NCBI GenBank assembly: GCA_002311635.1
Contig: DBZJ01000090.1
Coordinates: forward strand, 1-31,086
Reading direction: 5' to 3'
DNA from: Syntrophaceae bacterium UBA1163
Lineage (GTDB): Bacteria; Desulfobacterota; BSN033; UBA1163
Length of the DNA: 31,086 nt
Positions 16,703 through 25,841 of the stretch are shown in pieces (position 1 is the stretch's first letter; each line of letters begins with the position of its first letter). The position numbers and the translations under genes are program-made. The notes under the pieces were generated by a model. It was given only the letters and a program-made list of their open reading frames with translations. It did not search any database and had not been told where the DNA came from.

Positions 16703-17757
16703 GTTCCTTTTTGGGATTCAATTTGATAGCCCTTCGAATAAAAGCCACAGGTCTTCCGGATGATCAGCTCGGGCTCCAAAATGGTCTCCACGGATGGCCC
16801 TGTCTTTCTCCCCTCAATCCTTTCCACTAACGTATTCACCGCCATCGCGCCCATCTCATACTTTTTTTGGCCGATGGTTGTCAATTCAATCCCTTTCATC
16901 GACGTGAATTCAATATCGTTAAATCCTACCAATGCCATGTCTTCCGGAATCCTCATCCCCTCTTCGACGACCGCCTGATATGTTCCTAAAGCCATGTAGT
17001 CGTTCGCAGCAAAAATGGCCGTAGGAGGCTCGCTCATCTTGAGAAATTTCTTACCTCCCTCATAACCAGAACCTTTTAAGAAATCCCCTTCCAGAAAATA
17101 ATCTCCTACCGCTTCCAGACCATGAGCGGCAAGTGCTTTTTTCCCGCCCTCAAGACGCTCGAAACCAACCGAAGATTCGGAAGATCCGCCGATCACCCCT
17201 ATGCGGCTGTGACCGAGTTTGATCAGATGCTCCACAGCCAAAAAACCACCGCGAATATTATCCACGCCGATGTAATCGATTTTTTCCCTCACCATGGGAT
17301 GATAGGTTCTACGATTGACCAGTACCATAGGGAACCCCTCTTCAGCCAACCCGATGATATTAGGGTCACCCATATGTGCAGAAGTGAAAATGATGCCATC
17401 CACGCCTTTGCTTCGCAGCATATCCGTATACTGTTTTTCGATCGAAAGGTCATAATTGGTGCTGCAAAGGATGATATTGTATCCCAGACGAATAGCCGTC
17501 GTTTCGATTCCCTGAGAAAGTTCCGTATAGAATGGATTGGCAATGGTCGTGATGACGAGACCCAGCGTCTTGGTCCGCCTCATCACCAGGCTTCTGGCGA
17601 TGAAATTTGGCCGATAGTTTAACTCTCTTGCGATGGAGAGAATTTTTTCTTTGGTCCCATCCTTGATCCGAGACTTATCATTAAGTGCCCTTGAGACAGT
17701 GGTGTGGGAGACTTTGGCCATCCGGGCAATATCTTTAATGGTAATCTTCTTATCCAT
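16684..17757 (-). CDS. LacI-family transcriptional regulator
   Basis: A 357-aa DNA-binding regulator. Residues 1-50 form the LacI helix-turn-helix and hinge (ITIKDIARMAKVSHTTVSRALN); the rest is a type I periplasmic-binding-protein-like effector domain, with conserved FGL-type strand LGLVITTIANPFY near 65-77 and AIFAANDYMALG further on. The start is ATG at 17757; an upstream extension would read through the operator. Two copies of a 14-bp near-palindrome lie just upstream, which suggests autoregulation. It is first in line before mdh, fumarase, hdr and frd genes and may control them all. The effector is unknown. The C-terminal five residues run into heptad repeat C2. Confidence 0.92.
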   Translation of the reverse strand: MDKKITIKDIARMAKVSHTTVSRALNDKSRIKDGTKEKILSIARELNYRPNFIARSLVMRRTKTLGLVITTIANPFYTELSQGIETTAIRLGYNIILCSTNYDLSIEKQYTDMLRSKGVDGIIFTSAHMGDPNIIGLAEEGFPMVLVNRRTYHPMVREKIDYIGVDNIRGGFLAVEHLIKLGHSRIGVIGGSSESSVGFERLEGGKKALAAHGLEAVGDYFLEGDFLKGSGYEGGKKFLKMSEPPTAIFAANDYMALGTYQAVVEEGMRIPEDMALVGFNDIEFTSMKGIELTTIGQKKYEMGAMAVNTLVERIEGRKTGPSVETILEPELIIRKTCGFYSKGYQIESQKGTMNNEP

Positions 17758-17765
17758 GGTTATTG

Positions 17766-17779
17766 CGTTAACGGTAACA
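17766..17779. promoter_or_regulatory. Putative LacI-type operator O1
   Basis: CGTTAACGGTAACA is a 14-bp quasi-palindrome with a central CG, 5 of 7 positions symmetric, in the style of LacI/GntR-class operators. It begins 9 bases upstream of the regulator start codon, downstream of the likely -10 box, a good place for repression. Confidence 0.65.
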
Positions 17780-17803
17780 CAAAAGCCTTGCTTTTTCAAG
17801 AAA

Positions 17804-17809
17804 ATTATA
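17804..17809 (-). promoter_or_regulatory. Candidate -10 box (TATAAT) for the regulator
   Basis: Minus-strand TATAAT in an AT-rich stretch, 47 bases upstream of the start codon and between the two operator copies. No strong -35 hexamer is seen at 17 bases; the assignment is tentative. Confidence 0.35.
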
Positions 17810-17855
17810 AATTATTCATAAAATCAGAGAGTTACACTGTCATCCCAGAATAGTG

Positions 17856-17869
17856 CGTCAACGGTAACA
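17856..17869. promoter_or_regulatory. Putative LacI-type operator O2
   Basis: CGTCAACGGTAACA differs from O1 by one base and lies exactly 90 bp away, in the same orientation, upstream of the candidate promoter. The spacing is close to that of looping operators such as lac O1/O3 (92 bp), so repression through a DNA loop is possible. Confidence 0.65.
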
Positions 17870-17914
17870 TTTATGTATTTCTTTTGTCAAGAGAAATATC
17901 TCCGGGTTCGTAAC

Positions 17915-18000
17915 GCCTCACTTTGCCGTGGAAACTGACTCGGATCCGACCCCGCGTGGCGCGGCTCGTTCGGAGGATTCGACTCATGCTTCAGTGAGGC
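17915..18000. repeat. 86-bp nested imperfect palindrome
   Basis: Outer arms GCCTCACT (17915-17922) and AGTGAGGC (17993-18000) are perfect inverted copies. Inside are GACTCGGATCC and GGATTCGACTC (9 of 11 paired), and at the centre CCGCG-TGG-CGCGG. The whole lies in the 315-bp gap between the acyl-CoA ligase stop and the regulator. It could be a structured terminator, a small RNA or a MITE/REP-like element; no T-run follows. The remainder of this gap (18001-18072) shows nothing recognisable. Confidence 0.55.
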
Positions 18001-18072
18001 ATTGCCGGACCTGAAAGGATGTCTCGAAACTCAAAGAATGCAGAGGTGTGATGGAAAAAACCTTCGAAAAGT

Positions 18073-19653
18073 TTAGTGGACTTTTTTGTCGTAACCCTCC
18101 CAATACTTATCTCTTAGACCCTTCTTGTGGATCTTTCCAGAGCCGGTTCTGGGAAGGGCTCCGATGAAATCAATTGATTTAGGTGCTTTATAATGGGCCA
18201 ACCTTTCCTTACAAAACTGAATGATCTCTCGCTCGGTCGCCTCCTGCCCCGGCTTCAACACCACAAACCCTTTTACAGCCTCACCCCATTTTTGATCGGG
18301 GATTCCGATGACCGCACACTCCAAAATGGCCGGATGCATGTAAAGGACATTTTCAACTTCAGTCGAATAGACATTTTCTCCTCCGGTCAGGATCATGTCC
18401 TTCTTCCGATCGACGATCGTGACATAGCCCTCTTCGTCCATCACCGCCATATCACCGGTATAGAGCCAGCCATCTCTGATTGATTTCTTCGTTTCTTCAG
18501 GTAATTTCCAGTACCCTTTCGTCACAATATCTCCTTTGACGATGATCTCTCCGACCTCTTTTTCATCCTTTTTGATTTCCTTTCCCTGTTCATCGACCAC
18601 TTTCAGCTCTACGCCAATGAATTCCCTTCCCGTTTTGGACTTAAAACGGAGTTGATCCGCACTGGGTAATTTTTTTAGATGCTCTTTCAAAATGGAGAGT
18701 GTCAAATAGGGACTGGTTTCGGTCATGCCGTAGGTTTGGATATAGTCACATTTGAAGATCTCCACGATCTTTCGAACCACTTCCGGAGCAATGGGTGCTC
18801 CCCCGCTCAAAAGAATCCTTAAACTGCTGTAATCGAACCTTCCTACCTCAGGATGATTGACCATCAAGTTAAGCATCGTAGGGATGAGGTTGGTGAGCGT
18901 GGCTTTTTCTCTCTCAATGGTTTCAAGAACCACCTTCGCATCGAACTCTCTGACCAAAACGTGCGTCCCGCCCACCCAAGTCACCGCCCAGGTGGCCCAG
19001 GCATCTGCAAGATGAAAAAGGGGGGCCACGTGAAGCCACACGTCACCATCTGTAAGTTGAATCTCTGCAATGGTGCCAAGAGCATGCGTAGCTACATTCT
19101 TGTGAGAGAGCATTACCCCTTTGGGCTGTCCTGTCGTGCCACTCGTATAGTAAATCTGCGCAACGTCCTCGTCGCTAACTGGGGGGTTCGGGAGAGGACT
19201 GTCATCGGCTTGTTCCAATTCCTTCTCATAATTCAAATCAATGGAGCCATCAGATTCCCGGAGCCCTCCCGTCCACAGGATTCTCTCAATCCCTCGAATC
19301 TCTTCTCGCATCTCGTCTATTCGATTCTTAAAGGTTGAATCGGCAATCAACACCTTCGATTCAGAATCCTGGAGGATAAAGGCGGTCTCTTTGGGTGAGA
19401 GCCGATAGTTGATCGGCACAGAGATCGCTCCGATCTGTGGAATGGCGTAGTAGGCTTCTAAAAAGGCGTGACAATTAGGATGGAGAATGGCAACCTTATC
19501 GTCCTTCCCGATCCCAAAACCCTTTAGACCATGAGAGAGACGATTGGTTCGGCGGCAGAATTCCTGATAGGTCCAGTGCCTTTCCCCGCACACAACGGCT
19601 CTTTTTCGGGGAAAAAGCCTAAGCGCCTTTGCGAGCGTTTCGGTCAAGACCAT
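18073..19653 (-). CDS. AMP-forming acyl-CoA ligase
   Basis: A 526-aa member of the acyl-adenylate-forming superfamily that activates a carboxylic acid with ATP and CoA. Core motifs in order: YYTSGTTGQPKGVMLSH (168-184), TYGMTET (307-313), YTGD (398-401), DRKKDMILTGGENVYSTEVE (415-434) and the C-terminal catalytic lysine Lys507 in GSGKIHKK. Length and motif spelling are those of medium/long-chain fatty-acid or aromatic-acid ligases; the substrate cannot be assigned. It starts 26 bases after the citrate-synthase-like gene and probably shares its transcript. The ribosome site is weak (AAAAAGAAA). Such ligases are used for fatty or aromatic acid oxidation in syntrophs. Confidence 0.9.
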   Translation of the reverse strand: MVLTETLAKALRLFPRKRAVVCGERHWTYQEFCRRTNRLSHGLKGFGIGKDDKVAILHPNCHAFLEAYYAIPQIGAISVPINYRLSPKETAFILQDSESKVLIADSTFKNRIDEMREEIRGIERILWTGGLRESDGSIDLNYEKELEQADDSPLPNPPVSDEDVAQIYYTSGTTGQPKGVMLSHKNVATHALGTIAEIQLTDGDVWLHVAPLFHLADAWATWAVTWVGGTHVLVREFDAKVVLETIEREKATLTNLIPTMLNLMVNHPEVGRFDYSSLRILLSGGAPIAPEVVRKIVEIFKCDYIQTYGMTETSPYLTLSILKEHLKKLPSADQLRFKSKTGREFIGVELKVVDEQGKEIKKDEKEVGEIIVKGDIVTKGYWKLPEETKKSIRDGWLYTGDMAVMDEEGYVTIVDRKKDMILTGGENVYSTEVENVLYMHPAILECAVIGIPDQKWGEAVKGFVVLKPGQEATEREIIQFCKERLAHYKAPKSIDFIGALPRTGSGKIHKKGLRDKYWEGYDKKVH

Positions 19654-19679
19654 TTTCTTTTTGGATTCTTCCTATAAGA

Positions 19680-21494
19680 TTACTCTTCCTCGCTCTTGGT
19701 CAAATCCTCAAACCGGATATCCAGTCCCAGAATGCCCCTGATCTCTCCCACCTCATTCCGGATCGGCCCGGAGACGGTGATGCAGAGGGCTCCCGTGATC
19801 TTTGAAGAATAGAGGTCGGTGACATGAATTTTCCCGTCTTTCAACGGTTCGATAAACCACGAACGGTTCGAGTAATTCTCTCCCATTCCCGCATTCTCAT
19901 ATTTGGCCTGATCCACGGCCTGGCAGATATTTCGCGTGATCTTCGTCCCATTCATGTCGACCACGTAGGCAAACTGAATATAGGGATACTCATCCACCAG
20001 AGATTTCAGCACCGGCTCCATCTGCTGAGCCGCCATCGCTTTCATCGCCGGCTCCTCAATTACCCGTTCAATAATATGGGCGGCCAGCTCATGGGCCCTT
20101 GCCTTGAGGATGTCGAACTCAGAAACAAATGCCTCAGGAAGATATTTCCGGGTCGCCTTCTCCATTTCCTGATCTGAGATGGAAGTGGTCCTTCCTTCCT
20201 CATACTGTTTGGTGACCCATCGATTGATTTTGGCCACCCCCGGATGTGTCTTTTCCACCCGATCCTTGCCGGTGAGGGCAAAATGGGAGTTGATCCACTG
20301 GGCAATCCCTGCCAGCCCGGACTTATCGGTGACCGAAATGGAAATGGGCCGATTGAGAATCTTAGCCGTATTAAAAATATTGTAAATCTCCTCGTTTTTC
20401 AGAATCCCATCCGCATGAATGCCGGCGCTCGTTGAATTAAAGTTAGCTCCTACAAGGGGCATATTTGAAGGAATATGGACACCCAGCGCGCGCTCCAAGT
20501 AGTTACGGATTTCTGTGATCTGGGTGGTATCGATGCCATTGTTATGTCCCATCAGGCTGATGTATTCGATGATCAGTCCTTCGATGGGCGGGTTCCCGGT
20601 CCGCTCTCCAAAACCGAGAACCGTGCCATTGGCCGCGGCACATCCATAAAGCCACGCGGTGGTGGCGTTGATGAACCCTTTATGAAAATCGTTGTGTCCG
20701 TGCCACTCCAGAAATTCAGAGGGAACGCCCGCATCGTCAATCATCGCCCGGATGATCTTGGGTACAGAACGGGGAAGCGCGGCGTTTGGATAAGGCACGC
20801 CATAGCCCAGGGTATCGCAGATCCGAATTTTGACCGGGAGCTTCGACTCTTCTGAAAGACGCATGAGGTCCTGGGCAAATGGAACGCAGAACCCATAGAT
20901 ATCCGCCCGTGTCGCATCCTCAAAATGGCATCGGGGGACGATTCCGAGATCCAGTGCAGCGGAGACGATGGAAAGGTACTCCCGCAGCACCACCCTTCTG
21001 TTTTTCTTCAGCTTCAGGAAGATGTGGTAATCCGAGACCGAAGTGAGAATGCCGGTCTCTTTCAATCCCATCTCTTTCACCAGTTTAAAATCTTCCTTCA
21101 CCGCACGGATCCAACCCGTAATCTCAGGGCAACGGTAATTCTTCTCCTGGCATTTTCTGACAGCCTCTTTGTCTTTTTCAGAGTATAAAAAGAATTCGCA
21201 CTGCCGGATCACCCCGTTGGTGCCCCCTAACTTATGGAGCATCTCATAGAGGTCTACAATTTGCTCCACCGAATAAGGAGGCCTGGCCTGTTGCCCGTCC
21301 CGGAACGTGGTATCGGTAATGAAGATCTCTTCAGGGGGATCAGTAAAGACGAATTTGTTATCGAACTCCACCCGGCAAACCTCTTCGTACGGAAAAACAT
21401 TGCGATAGAGGTTCGGCTCCTGGATATCCAGGAGCGGGAATTGCTCTATGGTGCGCTTGCCTTGGAACGTTCTTTTCTTTCCGCTGATGGCCAT
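19680..21494 (-). CDS. Re-citrate synthase/homocitrate synthase-family enzyme with C-terminal Cache domain
   Basis: The first 480 of 604 residues form a DRE-TIM metallolyase: DTTFRDGQQ (61-69), metal-binding HGH (265-267), GFGERTGNPPIEG (294-306) and SAGIHADG (356-363). These enzymes condense acetyl-CoA with a 2-oxo acid. The best match in motif style and context is the Re-type citrate synthase of anaerobes (Clostridium kluyveri, Desulfovibrio, Syntrophus); homocitrate or isopropylmalate synthase are alternatives. The last 100 residues (about 500-597) look like a PDC/Cache sensor: VVDMNGTKITRN, YSNRSWF, DLYSS, then ITVSGPIRN and GILGLDIRFEDL. Such domains are usually extracytoplasmic receptors, yet here there is no signal peptide or membrane segment. 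Start ATG 21494 follows GAGGAG; a longer frame translates a palindrome. Confidence 0.8.
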   Translation of the reverse strand: MAISGKKRTFQGKRTIEQFPLLDIQEPNLYRNVFPYEEVCRVEFDNKFVFTDPPEEIFITDTTFRDGQQARPPYSVEQIVDLYEMLHKLGGTNGVIRQCEFFLYSEKDKEAVRKCQEKNYRCPEITGWIRAVKEDFKLVKEMGLKETGILTSVSDYHIFLKLKKNRRVVLREYLSIVSAALDLGIVPRCHFEDATRADIYGFCVPFAQDLMRLSEESKLPVKIRICDTLGYGVPYPNAALPRSVPKIIRAMIDDAGVPSEFLEWHGHNDFHKGFINATTAWLYGCAAANGTVLGFGERTGNPPIEGLIIEYISLMGHNNGIDTTQITEIRNYLERALGVHIPSNMPLVGANFNSTSAGIHADGILKNEEIYNIFNTAKILNRPISISVTDKSGLAGIAQWINSHFALTGKDRVEKTHPGVAKINRWVTKQYEEGRTTSISDQEMEKATRKYLPEAFVSEFDILKARAHELAAHIIERVIEEPAMKAMAAQQMEPVLKSLVDEYPYIQFAYVVDMNGTKITRNICQAVDQAKYENAGMGENYSNRSWFIEPLKDGKIHVTDLYSSKITGALCITVSGPIRNEVGEIRGILGLDIRFEDLTKSEEE

Positions 21495-21521
21495 CGCTTC
21501 TCCTCGCTCCCCCTTTCCCTT

Positions 21522-21546
21522 CCCCTCTCCCCGCTGGGGAGAGGGG
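21522..21546. repeat. Perfect 11-bp GC-rich palindrome
   Basis: CCCCTCTCCCC (21522-21532) and GGGGAGAGGGG (21536-21546) pair perfectly over a 3-base loop in the 77-bp gap between aspS and the downstream gene. It resembles a widespread class of C/G-rich intergenic palindromes. No T-run follows, so it is more likely a dispersed repeat or mRNA-stabilising stem than a terminator. Confidence 0.65.
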
Positions 21547-21571
21547 GGTGAGGGGACACGACTTTTTCTTT

Positions 21572-23359
21572 TCAAGCCTTGATCTCTTTTACTTTAATAA
21601 AAAGCTCATCCAACTGCTTGGAATCCACTCTCGAAGGGGCATCGCTCATTAAACAAGTGCCTTTCTGGGTCTTCGGAAAGGCAATGACATCCCTTATCGA
21701 CTCTGCATGGCTCAGGATCATGACGAGGCGGTCAAGCCCAAAGGCAATACCACCATGAGGAGGGGTTCCGTATTCAAGAGCCTCCAAAAGAAATCCGAAC
21801 CTCTCTCTCGCTTCTCCCTCATTCATGCCCAACTTTTTAAAGAGGAGAGATTGCACCTCCCTCAGATGGTTTCGAATGCTTCCTCCGCCGATTTCCGACC
21901 CATTCAATACCAGATCATAAGCCTTGGCCTTGACCAATTCAGGATGATCCTTCAACGTGGGGATATCCTCATCCTTGGGGGCAGTAAACGGGTGATGGAC
22001 AGCCACGTAACGTCCCTCGGCTTCATCGTACTCCAAAAGCGGAAAATCGAGGATCCAGACAAACCGATATTCATCTTTTGGAATAAGGCCCAACTTCTCG
22101 CCAAGATGAAGGCGAAGGTTGGCTAAAGATTGATTGACTACCTTGGACGGCCCTGCCACGAAGAGAAGGAGGTCGCTTTCTGCGGCTTTCAAAACGCTAT
22201 CAACGGTTTTCCTCTCTTCCTCGGTTATAAATTTCTGAATCGACGATTGCCATCCGTTCGCACCCACTTTTGCGGAGATCAATCCTTTGGCCCCGAAGTT
22301 TTGAACGAAGTGTGTGAGATCGTCAATTTCCTTTCGTGAAAAAGAGCTTCCTCCTTTCACATTGATCGCCTTGATAATCCCCTTCCCTTCTAACGTATCC
22401 CTGAATACCTGAAAGGAGGACCCCTTCAAAGCTTCGGTTACATCCCTCAGTTCCATTCCAAATCGAGTATCCGGCTTGTCCGCTCCATATCGATTCATCG
22501 CCTCATCGTAGGTCAGGGTTGGAAATGGAAGTTCCAAGGCGATTCCTAAAACCTCTTTAAAGACATGGGCCATCAATCCTTCCATCGTTGTCTTTATATC
22601 CTGAACCGTGACAAACGACATCTCCGCATCGATTTGTGTGAACTCGGGCTGACGGTCGGAACGGAGGTCTTCATCCCGAAAACACCTCACGATCTGAAAG
22701 TAGCGGTCAAACCCGGAGACCATCAGGATCTGTTTCAATAGCTGGGGAGACTGAGGCAGAGCATAAAAATGACCCGGACTCAGTCGGCTGGGGACCAAGA
22801 AATCTCTTGCTCCCTCAGGGGTGCTTTTGAAAAGCATTGGCGTCTCGACCTCTAAAAACCCCAATCGGTCGAAGTAATTTCGAACCTCTTTGGCCACCTG
22901 ATGGCGCAGGATCAGATTCCGCTGGAGCACTGGTCGCCTCAGGTCTAAATATCGGTACTTCAGGCGAGTCTCCTCTGCAACCTCTGCCTCGTCTTCAATG
23001 GGAAATGGAGGGGTCTTGGCAACGTTGAGAATCTTCAGCTCTTTCGCAAGAACCTCAATCTCTCCTGTTCCTAATTTCGGATTGGCCGTTCCTTTCGGCC
23101 TCTCCGCTACCCTTCCTATAACCGCTATGACATATTCACTTCTCAGGGATTGGGCTTTCTCGTGTGCCCCTGAACTTAGCTCCGGATTGAAGACCACTTG
23201 AACAATCCCTTGCCGGTCTCTCAATTCAATAAAAATGAGACCTCCGAGATCCCTTCTCCGCTGAACCCATCCCAACAGGGTGACGTCGCGGTTTACATCC
23301 TTTTTGTTGAGGCTTCCGCAATAATCCGTCCTTTTCAGATTTCCTAAAAAATCAACCAT
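21572..23359 (-). CDS. aspS: Aspartyl-tRNA synthetase
   Basis: A 595-aa bacterial-type class II synthetase that charges tRNA-Asp (and tRNA-Asn in non-discriminating forms). An N-terminal OB-fold anticodon domain ([11 protein letters not shown]) is followed by motif 1 ([20 protein letters not shown]), motif 2 ([25 protein letters not shown]), the bacterial GAD insertion in the middle, and motif 3 ([13 protein letters not shown]) near the C-terminus. Length is standard. The start chosen is ATG at 23359 ([11 protein letters not shown]); the frame stays open 20 codons further, but those codons come from a leader hairpin. No strong ribosome site is visible. Confidence 0.97.
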   Translation of the reverse strand: MVDFLGNLKRTDYCGSLNKKDVNRDVTLLGWVQRRRDLGGLIFIELRDRQGIVQVVFNPELSSGAHEKAQSLRSEYVIAVIGRVAERPKGTANPKLGTGEIEVLAKELKILNVAKTPPFPIEDEAEVAEETRLKYRYLDLRRPVLQRNLILRHQVAKEVRNYFDRLGFLEVETPMLFKSTPEGARDFLVPSRLSPGHFYALPQSPQLLKQILMVSGFDRYFQIVRCFRDEDLRSDRQPEFTQIDAEMSFVTVQDIKTTMEGLMAHVFKEVLGIALELPFPTLTYDEAMNRYGADKPDTRFGMELRDVTEALKGSSFQVFRDTLEGKGIIKAINVKGGSSFSRKEIDDLTHFVQNFGAKGLISAKVGANGWQSSIQKFITEEERKTVDSVLKAAESDLLLFVAGPSKVVNQSLANLRLHLGEKLGLIPKDEYRFVWILDFPLLEYDEAEGRYVAVHHPFTAPKDEDIPTLKDHPELVKAKAYDLVLNGSEIGGGSIRNHLREVQSLLFKKLGMNEGEARERFGFLLEALEYGTPPHGGIAFGLDRLVMILSHAESIRDVIAFPKTQKGTCLMSDAPSRVDSKQLDELFIKVKEIKA

Positions 23360-24011
23360 GATACGTGGCCGGCAAGTGCCCCGCAACCCCCGCCTTGTAG
23401 GCGGGGTTAAGGGGCACAATTAAACCAATATTTCCTTTCCGGGAAGCCCCGGCGTGCCTGTCCCGTCCTGAGGGGATGGCCGGGGAGCTTCACTCATTCA
23501 TAGGTGTGTCACGGGTGCCGGTGATAGGTGAATAGTGATGTATTGCGATTCACCGACACCTTCATAGGATTTTAATAATAACTAAATATGGTAGATTGGT
23601 CAAGGACTTACAGAACTCTGACGAGCGACTTGAACTGGTTAGGTTGGTTCCTCCACCAAAAGAAAGATAATTGATATTTGTCTCATATCTTATTATTTTT
23701 TTATGAAACCCTGTTTTTTGTTGCGACCTGACCCCTCCTTGTTCTTGTCATCTGCCTTTCGGTATCAAAAAACGTAAAATATCCTCACCAAACAAATCGT
23801 GCAACGACTGTCAGCCGGGTAGCTTAAGAGCAAAAGGAGGCAAAAGCCAGAAGTGCACCCACGCTATTGATAAGAGACCCCGCCCGCAGAAAAAGGTTTG
23901 TTTCTTCATGTTGAAAATTTGAAATTCCCACTCCCAGGCGAATCAGCCATGGGTTCCAAATTTTGATTACAAATATTGCTATCTTCTCCGGTGAGCTGAA
24001 AAGGGTCTGTC
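23360..24011. other. 652-bp non-coding region upstream of aspS
   Basis: No gene is supported here. It holds the aspS leader hairpin (23376-23417) and a second strong inverted repeat, GAAGCCCCGGC (23443-23453) facing GCCGGGGAGCTTC (23479-23491) with one bulge. A GGTG-rich stretch follows at 23503-23540, where GTG words recur every 6-7 bases and are partly mirrored by ATTCACCGACACC. On the minus strand, 23720-23738 reads as a GGGGTCAGGTCGCAAC motif of the sort I associate with remnants of REP-type transposase neighbourhoods; that link is from memory and weak. The rest (23750-24011) shows no recognisable tRNA, ORF or terminator. Confidence 0.5.
23376..23417. promoter_or_regulatory. Nested GC-rich hairpin in the aspS leader
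   Basis: GTGCCCC (23376-23382) pairs with GGGGCAC (23411-23417), and inside AACCCCCGCC pairs with GGCGGGGTT around a 5-base loop with one bulged C. The stem ends 16 bases upstream of the aspS ATG, where it would fold in the leader mRNA. It could be regulatory or an intergenic palindrome that happens to lie here. Confidence 0.5.
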
Positions 24012-25841
24012 TCAGAGCAGATCTTTACTCAGGTCCGCACCGATAGTGGTACTATTGATCTTCAAACCGAATAGAGAGGCTGCCGTAACCCCGAGTTCGG
24101 AGATACGTATGGCGCTTTCTTTTATCCCGGTCCTTCCTCCCGGCACGGAGATCGCGGCGACAATGGGAAGGGTATCGATCGAACCGTGACCGCCATTGTA
24201 AATGCGCCAGGGGGGTGCCCAGGTAGGGACCTTGGTGCCCACATTAGGAACTTGCCCGTTGTAGACCGGTATTTGCCAACCGTTTTTCCCTAAGATGATC
24301 AGGTCCGGCCATATCATGGATTTCTCACGGTCTACATCGATATAATAATGATGGTAGAGCTCTCCCGGCAGACAGACTCCTTCGACGCCGTTTTTCATAT
24401 CATCGCGATCCAATACCAACCAAGGACATTCCGTTTGACCGCTCTGGGGGTTGAACGCCCTATGGGCCTCAAGCAAGGCCCTGGCTTTGGGAATCGTCTC
24501 TTTACGATCGCGCCAATACAAGACGCCGTAACTACTTACACTGAACGCATAAATATTTTTTTTCTCCACCAATCCTCCCTTTTCAAGGAGACCCATGACG
24601 TCGGTAGAGGAGAAATCCTGAGAGTAAATATGATTCAACGAAGAATGATCGCTCAGTAGAATAATGCTGGACCGGTCCGTCAGCCCTTGCTCTTCCAAGC
24701 CTTGCGTAAGACGACCGAATTGGATGTCTACATCGCGGATGACATTCAGAGCCGCTTCTTTGAAAAGGAGTTTATTCCGGGTGCTGACCAATTGGTACTC
24801 CGACTTGTCCTGGCATCCTTGGGGCGCTTCATGGGCCGGGGTTATGTTTTTGAATTCGGAAGGGTCCCAAGCGCTTCCGATGCAGTGTCCTCCGTCATCG
24901 CACTGGGCGAGAAGGATATAGGCCATATCCGGATCTTCCCGTTTGAATATCTCTAGGGCTGAATCAACGATCCATCGATCATGGGGAAAATGGCCACTTC
25001 TCTTTTCCATGAATTCGGTCAGGGAACCTCCCTGGCCCGTGTAGCGTCTGGTCATGATATCGCTCAGCCCTAAAGGACCGTCGAAGAAACCCAGGCGACC
25101 CGAAACCGGCGTACAGGCTTTATCCGAGTCTGTTTCGGGGCGGGCAAAGCTTTCCCTCTTTGGAGCCTCAAGGTACTCGGGATAATTCGTCCCGGTCACC
25201 ATCATGCTAACCACTTGCCTGGCCTTATCGCCAAGAAACATCTCCCCCACCCACTCCTTGCCGGTCATGAGAAGGGTCTTTGAATCGGGCCATTTCCGTT
25301 TCCAGGCATGGAAAAGGGTATCGACCGGCCTGCCTCTATCATCCTTGGCAAAAGACATGCTGCTATGTTGTATGATGGCCTTTCCGTTTGCATCCCAGCC
25401 GGTCGGTTGAGCCCAGACACCGATGATCCCCGTCTGTCCCGAAGATGTTCCGGCGAGGGCATTAAGGTGATTCATATCCGTAGCCGCCGGCAAAAAAGCT
25501 TTGGCCTTTTTATACCACATTGACTTTTTTAAAAAGGCCCGCATATTGGGCATAAGCCAATTTCCTTCGGTTCCCGGCAGAAGCCCTTTGGCATCGAGCT
25601 CAAGATAATTGGGGTGAAGCCCATCGATAGCGACAAAAACAAGCTTTTTCCGATTACTCTTAGACTTTCTGACTGCCGGGGGAAAAACCTTGGGCCTCTT
25701 GCTTTTCTTTGGCCATAAGCCCAAAGCCAACAGGACCAGACCACCGATAACCACTGCCCCCCACGTCAGGAATGATCTTCTGCCGATAACCGAGACCTTT
25801 TTCCTGAAACCCTCACGGTCGACTTCATTTGATTCAGTCAT
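24012..25841 (-). CDS. Alkaline-phosphatase-superfamily hydrolase with Tat-like signal
   Basis: This 609-aa protein resembles type I phosphodiesterase/nucleotide pyrophosphatase enzymes of the alkaline phosphatase superfamily. Metal and active-site segments are visible: FVAIDGLHPNYL (Asp73), AATDMNHLNALAG with likely nucleophile Thr121, QCDDGGHCIG, LLSDHSS and GGHGSIDTLP. The N-terminus has a twin-arginine-like motif, GRRSFLTW (20-27), followed by a hydrophobic stretch to about residue 42 and then basic residues, so it is probably exported folded with its metals or anchored outside the membrane. The substrate is unknown. The ATG overlaps the stop of a 44-codon membrane ORF (ATGACTGA), with GAGGTG as ribosome site, implying coupled translation. 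Confidence 0.8.
   Translation of the reverse strand: MTESNEVDREGFRKKVSVIGRRSFLTWGAVVIGGLVLLALGLWPKKSKRPKVFPPAVRKSKSNRKKLVFVAIDGLHPNYLELDAKGLLPGTEGNWLMPNMRAFLKKSMWYKKAKAFLPAATDMNHLNALAGTSSGQTGIIGVWAQPTGWDANGKAIIQHSSMSFAKDDRGRPVDTLFHAWKRKWPDSKTLLMTGKEWVGEMFLGDKARQVVSMMVTGTNYPEYLEAPKRESFARPETDSDKACTPVSGRLGFFDGPLGLSDIMTRRYTGQGGSLTEFMEKRSGHFPHDRWIVDSALEIFKREDPDMAYILLAQCDDGGHCIGSAWDPSEFKNITPAHEAPQGCQDKSEYQLVSTRNKLLFKEAALNVIRDVDIQFGRLTQGLEEQGLTDRSSIILLSDHSSLNHIYSQDFSSTDVMGLLEKGGLVEKKNIYAFSVSSYGVLYWRDRKETIPKARALLEAHRAFNPQSGQTECPWLVLDRDDMKNGVEGVCLPGELYHHYYIDVDREKSMIWPDLIILGKNGWQIPVYNGQVPNVGTKVPTWAPPWRIYNGGHGSIDTLPIVAAISVPGGRTGIKESAIRISELGVTAASLFGLKINSTTIGADLSKDLL

Noticed and set aside
17915..18000. 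Possible tRNA fragment, because the minus strand contains GAGTCGAATCC
   Set aside because: The text resembles a T-arm only superficially; no acceptor stem, anticodon arm or CCA can be placed.
21495..21575. N-terminal 27-codon extension of the citrate-synthase-like protein
   Set aside because: Those codons translate the CCCCTCTCCCC palindrome; the ATG at 21494 has its own GAGGAG site.
23820..23880. Possible tRNA at the GGGTAGCTTAAGAGC stretch
   Set aside because: The words recall a D-arm, but no matching acceptor or T-stem is found nearby.
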